From Stomorhina lunata (taxonomy: Eukaryota; Arthropoda; Insecta; Diptera; Rhiniidae): a stretch of 64,000 bases of DNA. Of the stretch, positions 1 through 10,559 are shown piece by piece. Within the stretch, counting starts at the first letter, position 1. Each line of letters begins with the position of its first letter. A model generated the notes under the pieces. That model was not told the DNA's origin and did not search any database. It saw only the letters and a program-made list of their open reading frames with translations. The stretch covers positions 12,092,464 to 12,156,463 of the forward strand of contig OW121743.1 of NCBI GenBank assembly GCA_933228675.1. Reading direction: 5' to 3'. The translations under genes were made by a program, and so were the position numbers.

Positions 1-1640
1 AACTGAGCAACCCTGTTGAAAATGCGGTAAAAAAGCCGTGTTGGATTCTAGGTCGGGGCTAATATCAGAGGGAATTTATCTTGGAGCCATTCCAACGTGT
101 TTGGTCTAATACGAAACTGCAGCGTCTGGTTAGCATGTAAGTTGAGGTTGGAAGCTGGCGTCTGTCTCGGATTGAGCGGCTAGTTATACAAACGTAACTT
201 GTGACTTTGGACTCATCATCCATCGACTTAGCACTAATGATGTTTTAAGCAAGAAAAGAAACAACCTTTCGGAATCTGAGGATTTAACAAGGGGTAAATA
301 ATGCGAGACATACTCCTGCTATGACAGCTGGCACACGAATTTGGGGGTGCCATATCTATGCAAGAACATTCTGATGAATTAAACCAATGAGGCCCTATGG
401 TCCACTGGAAATGGCAAGCATGATACGATTGCACTTTTTGTTACATTTAAAAATTGATTAGTACCGTGTTACTACCCTCTCCACCCGTGTGGGATTTTAG
501 GTCGGGCCTAATATGAGAACGAGTTATCTTGGAGCCATTCCAACTTATTTGGTCCAAGATAATTGCACTTGGTAAAGTACGAAACTGCAGTTGAGGTTGT
601 AAGCGGGCGTCTGACTTGGATCGTGCGGCTCGCTATACAAATGTGGCTTGTGTCTTTGGACTTATTACCCATTGACTTAGCACTAATGATGTTTTAAGCA
701 AGGAAAGAAACAACCTTTCGGAATCTGAGGATTTAACAAGGGGTAATCATGCGAGAAATCCTCCTGCTATGACAGCTGGCACACGAACTTGGAGGTGCCT
801 TATCTATGCAAGAACATTCTGATGGATTAAAAAAATGAGGCCCTATGGTCTACTGCGAATGGCAACTTGATAAGTACCGAGTTACTAGCTCCACCCGTGG
901 GGGATTCCAGGTAGGGGCTAATATGAGAGGAAGTTAACTTGGAGCCATTCCAACATCTTTAATCTAAGATAATTGCACTTAGTAAATTACGAAACTGCAG
1001 CGTCAGTTCGGCATGTTAGTTGAGCATCTGTCTCGGATCGTGCCTTTGGACTCATCACCCATCGACTTAGCACTAATGATGTTTTAAGCAAGGAAAGAAA
1101 CAACCTTTCGGAATCTGAGGATTTAACGAGGGGTAATCATGCGAAAAATCCTCCTGATATGGGAGCTGGCACAAGAATTTTTAGGTGCTTTATCTATGCA
1201 AGAACGTTCCGATGAATTAAACCAATTAGGTTCTATGGTCCACTGGGAATGACAACTTTATTAGTACCGTGTTACTACCCTTTCCACCTGAGTGGGATTC
1301 TAGGTCCGGTCTAATATGAGAGGAAGTTATCTTGGAGCCATTCCAACGTCTTTAATCTAAGATAATTGCACTTGGTTAAGTACGAAACTGCAGCGTCAGT
1401 TCGGCATGTTAGTTAAATTTGCAAGCGAGCGTTTGTCTCGGATCGTACCTTTGGACTCATCACCCATCGACTTAGCACTAATGATGTTTTAAGCAAGGAA
1501 AGAAACAACCTTTCGGAATCTGAGGATTTAACAAGGGGTAATCATGCGAAAAATCCTCCTGATATGGGAGCTGGCTGAAGTTTTAAGCATGTAAAGAAAC
1601 AACATTTCAGAATATACTACTCCAAGGGGTAATCATGCTA
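1..1640. repeat. Tandem array of ~400-450 bp units (4 copies plus a stub)
   Basis: Four successive blocks share the same order of words. The anchor GTTTTAAGCAAG recurs at about 242, 691, 1081 and 1486, with a truncated fifth copy (GTTTTAAGCATG) near 1580. Spacing is 449, 390, 405 and 94 bp. Unit lengths differ because of small internal deletions, so this is a decaying array. A related, more diverged block lies at about 57,000-57,500 beside an RNase H fragment of a non-LTR element, so the unit probably derives from the 3' part of such an element. No open reading frame is shared by the copies. Confidence 0.85.
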
Positions 1641-1789
1641 GAAATCCCCTTGCTATGACATTTAGCACAAGGTTTTGATTAGGTGCCTAATCTATGCCAG
1701 AAAATTCTGATGAATGAAGCCAAAGACGCCCTGACAATTACATCACTGGGAGCCAAGTGATGTTAAATCCAGGGATGGCTTATTCTTCT

Positions 1790-2077
1790 GTTATTCTGAC
1801 TCCCAGTGGAGCATAGGGAATCAAACATCCTTTTATATCGAACTCTATTGCGAGATGTTAGGCGTACGTCGAAGTGTGTGGCCTATCCATCGCGATTTCC
1901 GTTGACATACCTTTGGGATTTGGTTTGAAGAGCTTAGTAGATCTTCATTTCTCATGCGATTCGGCCACCCTATATTAAGGATTTGCTGCAAGCATTTGTT
2001 TGCAAAGGTTTGTAGGCGCTTATCAATGGCATTTGTGCATTTCGCAACCGGAATACAAGATGGACTTAACATTCGTA
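1790..2077 (-). mobile_element. Non-LTR retrotransposon fragment (family A), reverse transcriptase C-terminal part
   Basis: On the minus strand this reads the C-terminal tail of a reverse transcriptase: KRLQTFANKCLQQILNIGWP, then RMRNEDLL, then SRWIGHTLRR. The same tail occurs at 7036-7985, 23,410-23,800, 49,370-50,025 and 51,385-53,250. The 3' end carries the shared segment GACTCCCAGTGGAGCATAGG near 1800. It is 5'-truncated and cannot be active. Assignment to an RTE-like clade is tentative. Confidence 0.75.
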
Positions 2078-2360
2078 AGGCTAATTTCCGAGGCTGTTTT
2101 GTTAAAATCCTCACATTCTCTGCCCTAATGATTGCTGGTGCCAGTAGAGCTTCGTCTTCAAAGGTACTCTTTACTATGCTTAACTGACTTTTCTACCCGT
2201 TCCTGCACAATTTCTCAGAAGTCTCCGATATTAATATTCGTACAATAGGCTCCTTCATTGTTGGTAGTCAAGAATTTTAGAAAAAAGAAAAGAAATTTCC
2301 TCTGCAGATAACACAAAGGGAACACTTTCTAGGACCCAAGTTACGTGGACTTCTTTTTGA
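2078..2360 (+). mobile_element. Non-LTR retrotransposon fragment (family C)
   Basis: The plus strand reads GCFVKILTFSALMIAG then SSKVLFTMLN, matching the same stretch of the longer copy at 12,640-13,965 (ILRSTALMITGTLRTTPSKA). It abuts a minus-strand family A fragment at about 2078, a sharp junction between two unrelated LINE remnants. The 3' end near 2300-2340 resembles the 3' end of the 13 kb copy. From here to about 2950 I see no other assignable feature. Confidence 0.65.
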
Positions 2361-2960
2361 GAAAAACTCCGATGAAATCAACTTAAACAGAATCCAGTCA
2401 ATTGTTCGATCATTGTAATCTTCATCAGTTTCTAAAGACGACAACGCCGTTAAGCATTCTCTTGTACACGTATAGTGGAACTTTGACATTTTGAGATCTA
2501 TCAATGACTCCTAGGTATTGGCAGATCACCTAATGGATTTAAGTGCCACCAAGAAGAAAAGTTCCAGTGAGTTGGGCACAATCTTGGTAAGGGTACTATT
2601 TTAATAAGGGTACTATTATCCACATTAAGAAAGATGGAACGCCGCCTTGTGGAGTAACTTTACGAAAAAAATCTATTTAAGTTTGAGAATCCCGATTTGG
2701 CCTTGATACTTCTCTTGGCAAGAAGAACGTGCACAGTCTTCCGAATACTACATAAGATAAATATTAAGCTTTTTTAGAAAATGTCCATAGCATAATGCTT
2801 TCAATAACTTCGATCGTCTACTCAATGTTTGACTTCGTTTCACTTCTTTCTTATTTACTTCCTTACTTACATATATGGCCTGTTCTTACAACCTGTTAAG
2901 ATGCGATTTTGTGCGCATATTCTTCAATTTCGTAGGCCAAGCTTTGAAAGCTATACCTGC

Positions 2961-3028
2961 TATACCGCCGTGGTATAGCCGGTTAGTCATTCGCCTAGCA
3001 TAGCCAGACCCACTTGAAAAAATAAAGA
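2961..3028 (+). mobile_element. tRNA-derived SINE, head only (deleted copy)
   Basis: The sequence CCGCCGTGGTATAGC begins a shortened copy of the SINE head described at 20,520-20,819. The middle of the tRNA-like part is missing: it jumps from GCCTAGCATA to GCCAGACCCACTTGAAAAAA. No SINE body follows. Confidence 0.7.
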
Positions 3029-3429
3029 AGGTCAGTGTCCACCGTTGAGATGAAGGATTGCCAAGATAAGTCTGGGCTTATCAAGTTAAGAGCAATCAGA
3101 ACCATTGCTTGGTATCCAACATCTCCTACATCACCCCGAGTTAAAATTATGCTCAATAAAACGCTTTACTTTTCGTGTTATGATATGTTGCTGAATCATT
3201 GGCATGCGCAGGCAGATGAAGTTATTCTTGGAGTTTTTGACAAGAAAATTCTAGGAAAAATCTATGGACCAGTCATCATCAACATTGAATATCGACATTG
3301 AATACACGCTAACATCGACATAGTAGCGTTTGCGTCGGCTAGGACACGTCGTGCGAATGTACGAAAATACTCCCGATGGAACTCGTAGATGAAGACGCCC
3401 AAAACTTTAATGGAAAGCCTAAGTAGCTC
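3029..3429 (+). mobile_element. Non-LTR retrotransposon fragment (family D)
   Basis: The plus strand reads ILGVFDKKILGKIYGPVIIN followed by NIEYRH, the C-terminal region of a non-LTR polyprotein that also appears at 39,430-39,640 (KILRKMYGPIRINNEYRHRF). The frame is broken. The 3' portion of the same family, ending in repeated AAGT, appears at 22,620-22,815, 34,080-34,255 and 37,905-38,035. Confidence 0.6.
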
Positions 3430-4475
3430 GAGCTTTCTCAAAGATGGCACTATACGAGTTGTTATAGATGAGTTCTCTTCAAACGAGTTCAAGATTACTT
3501 TGTGTTCTTTCTCCTTCTCTATTTCTTATCTTTATAAATGATCTTCTACATCAAACTTTCATTTCTATCTACTCTTTTGGAGATGATAGAAATATTTGCC
3601 ATTCAAGTAGACTTGGCCTATGATTGAATGAATATAAATCATAGGCCAAGTCTTCTTAAGGTTAGAGCTATGAAACAAAACATGAATCATTAAACCGCAA
3701 TTTAGAAACAATTTCAGAATGGGTTTATGCTAATACAGTTAATTTTAATGCGCGGAAAACTCAATGTTGCATGCTTACGCATAAATGCACTGCAAACTTG
3801 GTTCTTTATCTGTATTAATCGGTGGTATACATATTGAGGAATCAGAATTGAATGTGATGTCCGTTGACAAAGCATATCTTTTAAGTGTAGATAGCATTCA
3901 AGTGCCTCGGTTTTCTAAAACGGTGCCAGAGATATTTCACTTCATCTGATCTCCTTACCATGTATTTACACCACCTACACCAGACCGAAAATGGAATACA
4001 ACTCTCATGTATGGGCTGGTGCATCAAAGTCTATTTTGGAGCTTCTCGACCGAGCGCAGGAGAGGGCGAAAATACTTATCGTTCACAGTAGGGTATCCAA
4101 CTCTATTGATTAACTGGAGCACCGTCGCAATGTGGGTTGTGTCACACTGTTCTTTCGTTACTACTTTGGAATGGGCTCTAACGAAAGCAGAGCACTTGTT
4201 TCCAAAACTCGGACTTTTTACGCAATACATGCCATTCTGTTAGAGCTTATTCCTTCGTGATCGATTGGCCGGAAGACAAATAGAGCAACACACTACAGAG
4301 AAATTTCGTTCTTTAGCCGTACAGTTCGTAAGTGGAATTCGCTCCCAGCAGAAGTTTTCATTGCCAGTTGCAATATAGGTAAATTTAAATCAAATGTCCT
4401 ACTCCATCAGTCTTCCCTCCCATAACCTATTTTCCTATAAGTAGGGTCATCCCCTGAGGACTGGTCCAAAATTAA
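3430..4475 (+). mobile_element. Non-LTR retrotransposon fragment (family B), RT C-terminal half
   Basis: Starting at GAGCTTTCTCAAAGATGGCA the sequence parallels the reverse transcriptase copy at 18,425-19,350. Broken frames read ISEWVYANTVNFNARKTQCC and KRCQRYFTSSDLL, then a DRKWNTTLMYG-like stretch, and end with the 3' segment GTAGGGTCATCCCCTGAGGA before an A-rich tract at about 4472. Many frameshifts and stops show an old insertion. Confidence 0.7.
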
Positions 4476-5810
4476 AAAAAAAAAAGTTAGAGTTCTTAGC
4501 GATAATCCTGAGACTATTCTCGTGATCAATGCAGAATTTTCCACAGCGAAAGCCAACTTGAAACATTTTTAAATGAAAGACGAATTGATATCGAGAGTCG
4601 AATATTTATAATCTTGGGCTATTGTAAACTCGAATAAATTCTGGCTGCTTGACAACAGTTTTTGGTCAAGATATCTGTCAATCAGTCTTTTAATGGTGAG
4701 GAGATAAGAAGACTGTCTGATAAGTCTTAAAGCGTTCGTCTCCGTATGAGAAGCCAAATATAAAAACTTTTACAAAATTTAAATTAAGGCCAAGGCTAAA
4801 ATGAATTTTTAATTAATGATTACTATATAGTACGTACAAGTATGTATTTATGTATGTATTTCATATTAAATGTCAAGTTTAAAATTGGGAAATCAACATC
4901 AACTGAAGAAATTGGGCTATTGAAACCAGTTAATCATACATGGTTATATACCTACAAGTACACACATATGTACGTGTATAGTATATCCACACTTACAAAA
5001 ATCCACACACACACTTACGTGATATCAAAGTCTAACTGTAAAACAAACGCAATTTACAAATAAAGCCAACTAAATTTACAGGCTGGTTAGTAAGTAAGTG
5101 AAGCAAAAAAAAAAATCCAAAATAAAAGCTCAAATAATACCGCTGACTTCTAAGTATACAAATTATAAAAGCTCACAAGTTAATGCGTAAACTAAACAAA
5201 AACATGCAATCAAAATAAATAACAAAAAATAAAAAACTTTTCATCAAAGAATAACAGATTTTCACACATGAAAACTGCATCAGAAATGCAAAAGAAACAA
5301 CTACAACAAATAGAAATAAACAAGAAAAAAAGCTTTTCATAAGTCTGTTGTTAACGAAGAACAACAAATAAAATGGAAACACTAAAGAAAATTGCAACGA
5401 CAACAACACAAGCATGAGACATGCAAGAGGGTATGTATTTTTTTTTCCTCCAATGTCGCGAGTCATACACACGCGAAGAAAAAGTTCTCATTTCAAACAA
5501 ATACAATAATTGCACATAATAACAAAAACAACTTGTACGCTACAACAGCAAAAATAGACGTCGACGGCGAATATGCGGTAGTCGTCTGTCTATACACTAG
5601 AAATATAATGTGTGTAATATGTACTAATCATACCTTTTTTTGGTAGTTGGTGACATGGTACATGAAAGAAATACACGGCAAGAAATAATAGAATAAATTT
5701 CTAGTGAATATTATTTCAAGAAAGTAATTAGACTGACTCAAGCTGGCCACACAAAAACTGACCTTTTCATCTGACTTTTCAACTTTAAAAGTCATATCGC
5801 ACTTGATCAA
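4476..5810. other. AT-rich stretch without a recognisable gene
   Basis: Low-complexity A/T-rich DNA with short CA-repeat patches near 5000-5020 and no convincing coding frame on either strand. It lies inside what would be the first intron of the minus-strand MADF gene at 8903-9059, if that gene continues leftward. Confidence 0.5.
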
Positions 5811-6032
5811 CAAGAGGGTATTAACTCAAAATTTTTAAATTTTCAGTAGAGTCAAAAAACTACTTTATTTCACTACTACTTTCATATAAGGAAGAGGGGT
5901 AAAACTATAGTTTTTTTTGGTGAAATTATAGTGAGAATGATGTCAGATTTTTACAGTGGGTAGATAAGACTAGTACACATCAATTTCTTTAAAATAGTGA
6001 AAATTTAAAAATTTTGAGTTAATACCCTCTTG
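5811..6032. mobile_element. 222-bp MITE with perfect ~35-bp terminal inverted repeats
   Basis: The left end CAAGAGGGTATTAACTCAAA is matched, as an exact reverse complement over about 35 bases, by the right end finishing TTTGAGTTAATACCCTCTTG. The internal ~150 bp is AT-rich and non-coding. I see no convincing long target-site duplication (AA on both sides at most). Intact termini suggest it is fairly young. Confidence 0.85.
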
Positions 6033-6083
6033 AACAATGTCAAAACATTTGATTTGCAAAAGATTTATAATATGTTTGTTCCC

Positions 6084-6186
6084 GTACTCTAACGAAATTA
6101 CCCAAAACAGTCCGAAACAACAATTTGTATTGAAAATTTTGTACGGCAACGCTTTTGAGTAACTTTGGGTAGTTTCGTTAGAGTAC
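6084..6186. mobile_element. ~103-bp mini-MITE with 23-bp inverted ends
   Basis: The left end GTACTCTAACGAAATTACCC and the right end GGGTAGTTTCGTTAGAGTAC are reverse complements with one mismatch. It sits directly at the left end of the dispersed repeat that begins at about 6187. Confidence 0.7.
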
Positions 6187-6850
6187 CCACCATCAAAAAG
6201 AATGGGGGGTATATTGAGATTGTCATTCCGTTTGTAATTTCCTTAATATTGGCCAAAATTGAAGTATATTCTGAATCCTTATAAAATTCTAGGAAGATTG
6301 AGCGATGTCCGTCTATCTGTCCGTCTGTCTGTCTGTTGTCGGCACGATAAAACCTTAATGAAAGGATATAGGTCACTGAAATTTGGCATAAATATTTCTC
6401 ATTTCTTGGAAAATTTTGGTATTGAAATCTCGCAAAATCGGTTCACATTTGACCATAGCTCCCGTTTAACCACGTCTAGGCTAATTTCTTATTTGCTAAT
6501 AAATGACAAATTATAATAGTTATGATAAAATAAAATTTGGTATATAGAAGTTTTACATAAGTACTAGGCAGCATATAAAATTTCATCAAAATCGGTTCAC
6601 ATTTAGCCATAGCTCCCATACAAAAAACTTTCGGAAACAGCCTAAATTTCACCTAAAATACACTTAAATGCCAATAAATGTTACACTATAATAGCTTTGG
6701 CCACTTAATTTAGCACAAGAACGTCTTAAGTCAATGCCAGCCAGTGTACAAAATTTCGGTCACAATCGGTCACCATTTGACCATAGCTCCCATATAAAAA
6801 ACTTACGGAAGCACAAAAATACAAAAAGAAAAGAGGGTTGGAAAAAGAGG
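6187..6850 (+). repeat. Dispersed non-coding repeat E1
   Basis: It begins with CCACCATCAAAAAGAATGGG, contains GTCCGTCTGTCTGTC and CATTTGACCATAGCTCCCAT blocks repeated at loose intervals, and has no coding capacity. Other copies or pieces are at 10,560-11,880 plus 14,441-14,540 (minus), 20,330-20,460, 27,106-27,384 and 29,360-30,238. It looks like a non-autonomous element, but I could not assign a superfamily. Confidence 0.7.
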
Positions 6851-6854
6851 TGGA

Positions 6855-7035
6855 AAGGGTATGATAAGTTTGTGCTGAAGTATGTAACGCATAGAAATAT
6901 TTGTCTTAGATCCACCTTTTAGTATACCAATAGGCTTAGAATCACTTTCAGAGTCGAATAATCGATGTCAGTCCGTCTGGCTGGATGGACCCCCATGTAA
7001 ACCATGTAATCAAAGTATATATATAGTCCTTTAAT
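6855..7035 (+). repeat. Dispersed non-coding repeat E2, 5' fragment
   Basis: It carries GGGTATGATAAGTTTGTGCT, AACGCATAGAAATATTTGTC and CCATGTAAACCATGTAATCA, the first ~180 bp of the 1.08 kb repeat seen complete at 39,641-40,716. It is cut at about 7035 by a minus-strand LINE; the other end of an E2 copy resumes at about 7986. Confidence 0.7.
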
Positions 7036-7985
7036 TCCTTGTGGAACATAGTAGTCAAGACTTTCATCTGGCTCCACGATACTCGAAACTCTCGTAACTC
7101 GTTCTCAGTTTGCCGCCTTCAGGTGTTTGCAGGTCTACCAGACCTCCTGGAACCTTGAAGATTATATACGATGGCTTGACAATTTATATCAGTAGCTGGC
7201 TTTCTAAGTGTACGAGTATGTCCTAGCCAACCATATTTCCGAGTACGAAGAGTTGTTTGTAATATTGCTTGATTGGTGCACAACCATAGATCTTAATTTG
7301 AAATTGTAACGGGCCAGAATGCATCAGAGGCATCGGTTATCTCTTGACTCGAAATATTCCATGTCTCACAGCCATATAAGAGCACGGATTTGACATTAGT
7401 GTTGAAAACTTTGAGTTTGGTGATAGTCGAGATATTTTGAGATCTCCAGAACTTATTGGGAATACCAAAAGCTTGCTTTGTATAATCTATTTTGGATATC
7501 TTCTCTGCTGCCACCGCTTTTAGAGATAATACTTCCTAGATAGCAGAAAGTTTCAAAATCGTCGATATATTGCAAATCAAAATAAAATTTGGACTCATTA
7601 AGTGAAATTAATCGCAAAGTAGCACGGGATGCAAAGGTTTGGATTTTTAACTGCAAGTCCCCACGATATACCATGTTGACCAGACTTCGAATGACAGTGG
7701 AGACAGCACACAGCCTTAGCGAACTCCTACCCTAACACTAATGGGTTTGCTTTGTGAGCCTTCCTGAAGAATACAGCAGAATGCATTGTTGTAAAGCTCC
7801 TTGATGAGTCGTATAATTTTTTCAGGGACTCCTTTACACCTTAGAGCTTCCCAGATCGCTCTGTGTTCTAATGTGTCAAATGCGCGTTTGAAGTCTATAA
7901 ATACGACGTCTCTTAAATGTACCTTAACGTCTCTAAAATGTACTTTGACAGCTCGTCCTCAATCTTGTTGTGGTTTATGGTTCAA
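7036..7985 (-). mobile_element. Non-LTR retrotransposon fragment (family A), RT palm to C-terminus
   Basis: The minus strand, read from 7985 downward, gives a reverse transcriptase with motif A (VFIDFKRAFDTLEHRAIWEA), a GVR-x-GCVLSPL motif and later KVFNTNVKSVLLYGCETWN. It is split over several frames. The 3' end is near 7040 and interrupts repeat E2, whose remnant continues on the far side. Not functional. Confidence 0.8.
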
Positions 7986-8454
7986 ACTATAGTCGGTCAA
8001 GCCCGACTATATCATATCCTTCACTGCTAAGGTCAAATATTGTACATTTGTACACTTTTTTGATCACCAAACTGATTGCACACATTTTGTTTTCAAATAG
8101 TCGCTTTCAAGGTATTTTCTGAGACTTTTTTGGTGATTAACAACAAAAAAACAGTCGTATTAGGATCGTTTGCACGATAAGATTTTGACTGCACACATTA
8201 TGCAAGAATTGTTTGTGCTTTTGTAAACTAGTCGTTTTCTAATCGTTTTTAGGAGTCTTTTTGGAATCTTTTTTAGATCACCAAGCTGATTAATCAGTCT
8301 TTGATCATCTATACTAAACCCAAAAGACTCATTTTGCTGTTATTATCGTCTAGGAGTCTTTTTGAAATCTTTTTTAGATCACCAAGCTGATTAATCAGTC
8401 TTTGATCATCTATACTAATCCCAAAAGACTCATTTTGCTGTTATTATTGCTAGC
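7986..8454. repeat. End of repeat E2 and a two-copy ~101-bp tandem repeat
   Basis: At 7986-8035 the terminal segment of repeat E2 is present (GTCAAGCCCGACTATATCAT). From 8251 to about 8454 a ~101-bp unit beginning AGGAGTCTTTTTG and containing GATCACCAAGCTGATTAATC occurs twice, at 8251 and 8352, almost identical. No gene is visible. Confidence 0.65.
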
Positions 8455-8555
8455 TGGGTATAGTGAATTTTGTAACCGTCCCCAGATTTTTGAGGCATAG
8501 TGTAGCTTAAGTAGGGAAATCCCCTAAGTGCTGGCTCCAACACAAAAAAATAATG
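8455..8555 (+). mobile_element. 3' end of a family B LINE
   Basis: It contains AAGTAGGGAAATCCCCTAAG and a short A-rich end, matching the 3' terminus of the fragment that ends near 4475. Only about 100 bp is left, a typical 5'-truncated insertion. Confidence 0.55.
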
Positions 8556-8902
8556 AATAAACAGAAATTTTTTGAGTGTAGCAATAAACTAAAAATCAAA
8601 TACATGAATGTGGGTACACAAAGCCAAACATACGACGTTTTTTTCTTCTAGAGAACACCACTTGCTATTAGTACATACATACACACACGGCAACAGAATG
8701 CATAACCCGAACAAACATATTTATTACGACCTAGTGCAAAAAAAGCAAGCAAATTGAGTCGATTGCAGCGGAGCTGAGTAATTGCACACACAAATTGCAT
8801 GAGTTTAAATACGTAAAATGTATGTAAGTACATACTCGTACTCATAGAATAAAATGTGTGTGTACATGGCTAACGTTGGATGTTCTTGTTGTGGTTACTT
8901 AC

Positions 8903-9059
8903 CCGTATCTTTTGTTTCATTGGCCACCTCTTGCCAAGCTTTTTGAATTTCATCTTTTTTACTATACTCGGGCAAAGTTGAATTCCAGAGGCAAGGTTTC
9001 GATTCGACCAGTTGCACAAATTTTACATTGAATACGGGATCATCTTTGCGACTACTCAT
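8903..9059 (-). CDS. MADF-domain protein, first coding exon (partial gene)
   Basis: The minus strand from the ATG at 9059 encodes 52 complete codons, MSSRKDDPVF... with FVQLVESKPCLWN, LPEYSKKDEI and AWQEVANET. This is the N-terminal half of a MADF (Adf-1/Myb-like) DNA-binding domain: helix 1, the conserved PCLW pair and the AW-x-E-V/I-A helix 2. A strong donor (GG|GTAAGT) follows at 8902, so the next exon should supply the C-x-x-x-W-x-x-L-R part of the domain. I did not find it in the 8.9 kb to the left; either the intron runs past the window edge or I missed it. MADF proteins are usually nuclear transcription regulators, often with a C-terminal BESS motif. The reading frame stays open 103 codons upstream (see 9060-9368), so the true N-terminus is uncertain. 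Confidence 0.8.
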
Positions 9060-9368
9060 TGTCACAGGGTTATTGGGGTGGTGGGCGTTGGTGGTGGTGG
9101 TGTTAGTGGTGGTGCCAGTGATGATGTTGTTGAAAGCAGAGTTATTGTTGTTAGAGGGGTTGAGTGTGTTGGAGCCCGTGGTATGGTTGTTGGCACTACC
9201 AGTAGTTGTACAAGTGGTATTATTGCCAAATGCTGCACTTGCAGCAGTGGTTGCTAAGTCTGACGTGGTAATGGTTGAGATTTTGTAACTAACGTTAACG
9301 TTTAATTGATTTCTAACACTGCTGTCAATTTCTGCTGCAGTACCACTAGATTGGCGCCGTTTTTGAAG
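9060..9368 (-). other. Asn/Thr-rich open frame in phase with the MADF exon, no ATG
   Basis: Upstream of the MADF start codon the same frame has no stop for 103 codons, back to a TAA at 9369-9371. The translation is rich in Asn and Thr (for example NNNNSAFNNIITGTTTN), as in disordered regions of fly transcription factors. There is no in-frame ATG. It may be CAA/ACC-rich 5' UTR that is open by chance, or N-terminal coding sequence joined to an upstream exon through an acceptor I could not fix. The plus strand shows as GT/GGT-rich DNA. Confidence 0.45.
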
Positions 9369-9629
9369 TTAAATATTCTAATGACTTATAACATTAATAT
9401 AAGTTTTTTTTTTGCCCCAAAGCCTTTTGGGTGGTTATGGTGTTGGTTCTACTAAAGGTGAGATTGTTGTGCCAAGTAGCAAGAGTTTTCAAATCTAGGT
9501 TGCAACAATTTACAAATATGTATGTTTTTTTTTATTCTTCTCTAACGTTTCAAAGTATTTCTCTGCTCGTAGCGCGCGCGTTATATTCCAATAAATTGTG
9601 CAGTTTAGAATATTAGCAAGTAAAAAAGC

Positions 9630-9670
9630 CCAACCTAACTCAACGACTGTTGAGTACAAACTGAGCGCAC
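9630..9670 (-). promoter_or_regulatory. Probable TATA-less core promoter (Inr + DPE) of the MADF gene
   Basis: On the minus strand GCGCTCAGTTTGTAC contains a good insect initiator, TCAGTT, with A+1 at 9662. At +28 to +33 (9635-9630) the sequence GGTTGG fits the downstream promoter element RGWYVT in five of six places. The surroundings (9540-9790) are more GC-rich than the flanks, with GCGCGCG. The predicted 5' UTR to the ATG at 9059 is about 600 nt. This is inference from motif spacing only. Confidence 0.45.
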
Positions 9671-9794
9671 AGAAAAAGCGCGCAAAAACACTGACACATA
9701 GACACTCATACAGCGAAACAGCCAGCCAGCACACACAAAAAGCTGTTAATGCAGTTGCCGTTCTTACTGCAGATTTGCATGCAAATAAAAACAA

Positions 9795-9990
9795 GTAAGA
9801 GTGTTATATTCGGCTATGCCGAATCTTATATACCCACCATTTAAATTGTGTTAAATTTAGAAATATCTCTCATATATCTACGAGGCTGCAGCTAATTCAA
9901 AATGTGGACCAAATTCGAAAAAAGTTTTTACGCTAGTTGGTATTGTTGGTAAAATATTTGAATTAAATTCGGTTGCAGGAGCTTTATAGT
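9795..9990 (+). repeat. Terminal piece of a dispersed repeat
   Basis: The segment begins AAGTAAGAGTGTTATATTCG and includes CTTATATACCCACCATTTAA. A second copy of its inner part (TTAAATTTAGAAA... CTAATTCAAAATATGGAC) is at 36,116-36,215. Non-coding. Confidence 0.5.
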
Positions 9991-10078
<88 letters not shown>

Positions 10079-10354
10079 ATAATATAAAATATAATATATA
10101 TAAACAAGGGGTACTTTTCTCAGACAATCAGCTGCAACCGATTCTATTTTTTAAGACTCATTGAAAGGGACCTACGTTTTAACTCCGGCTCTGAACGGCA
10201 ATTGCATTAGTTGGAGAAGTTTTACATAGCCTAATACTCAATAACCAGTGGCTGAGCTATGAGGTGAACCGCCGCTTTTTTGAAAATTAATTTTTTTCCT
10301 CGGGCAGACCCCGAGGTTTGAACTTGGGACCTCTGCTATACTACGGCGGTTCCC
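9991..10354 (-). mobile_element. tRNA-derived SINE with a long (TA)n tail
   Basis: Read on the minus strand, this is a SINE: tRNA-like head ending near 10,354, a body with AGTTATTGAGTATTAGGCTA and TCCGATTCT-like words reversed on the plus strand, then a tail that here is about 100 bp of nearly pure TA (9994-10,100). The B-box region is partly eroded. Full description is given for the best copy at 20,520-20,819. Confidence 0.8.
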
Positions 10355-10559
10355 TTGTATATACTTTGAACAAAATTCGGTAACGTAATCTGGTATGGTT
10401 TTACATTAATAAGTTGTTAAATGCTTTTCGTTTAGCTTAAGATTTAGTTAGGATAAACATACGATAGTAATACGACAGGTCCATATATTTTGTTAGAAGT
10501 TCCCAAAGCATCTATCGTATATAAAGTCTGGACATTGGTGCAATCTTAATATGCAGCTT

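Noticed and set aside
4024..4230. Overlapping 68-78-codon frames on both strands
   Set aside because: They lie inside the degenerate family B LINE and are out of frame with its protein.
5173..5472. 99-codon minus-strand frame with hydrophobic runs
   Set aside because: AT-rich low-complexity sequence (Phe/Leu/Val from A/T runs) with no conserved motif or promoter; looks like chance.
9012..9288. Plus-strand frames rich in Gly/Val/Leu
   Set aside because: They are the antisense of the CAA/ACC-rich stretch upstream of the MADF exon; no supporting signals on the plus strand.
9973..10164. Frame encoding alternating Ile-Tyr
   Set aside because: It is the translation of a (TA)n microsatellite in a SINE tail.
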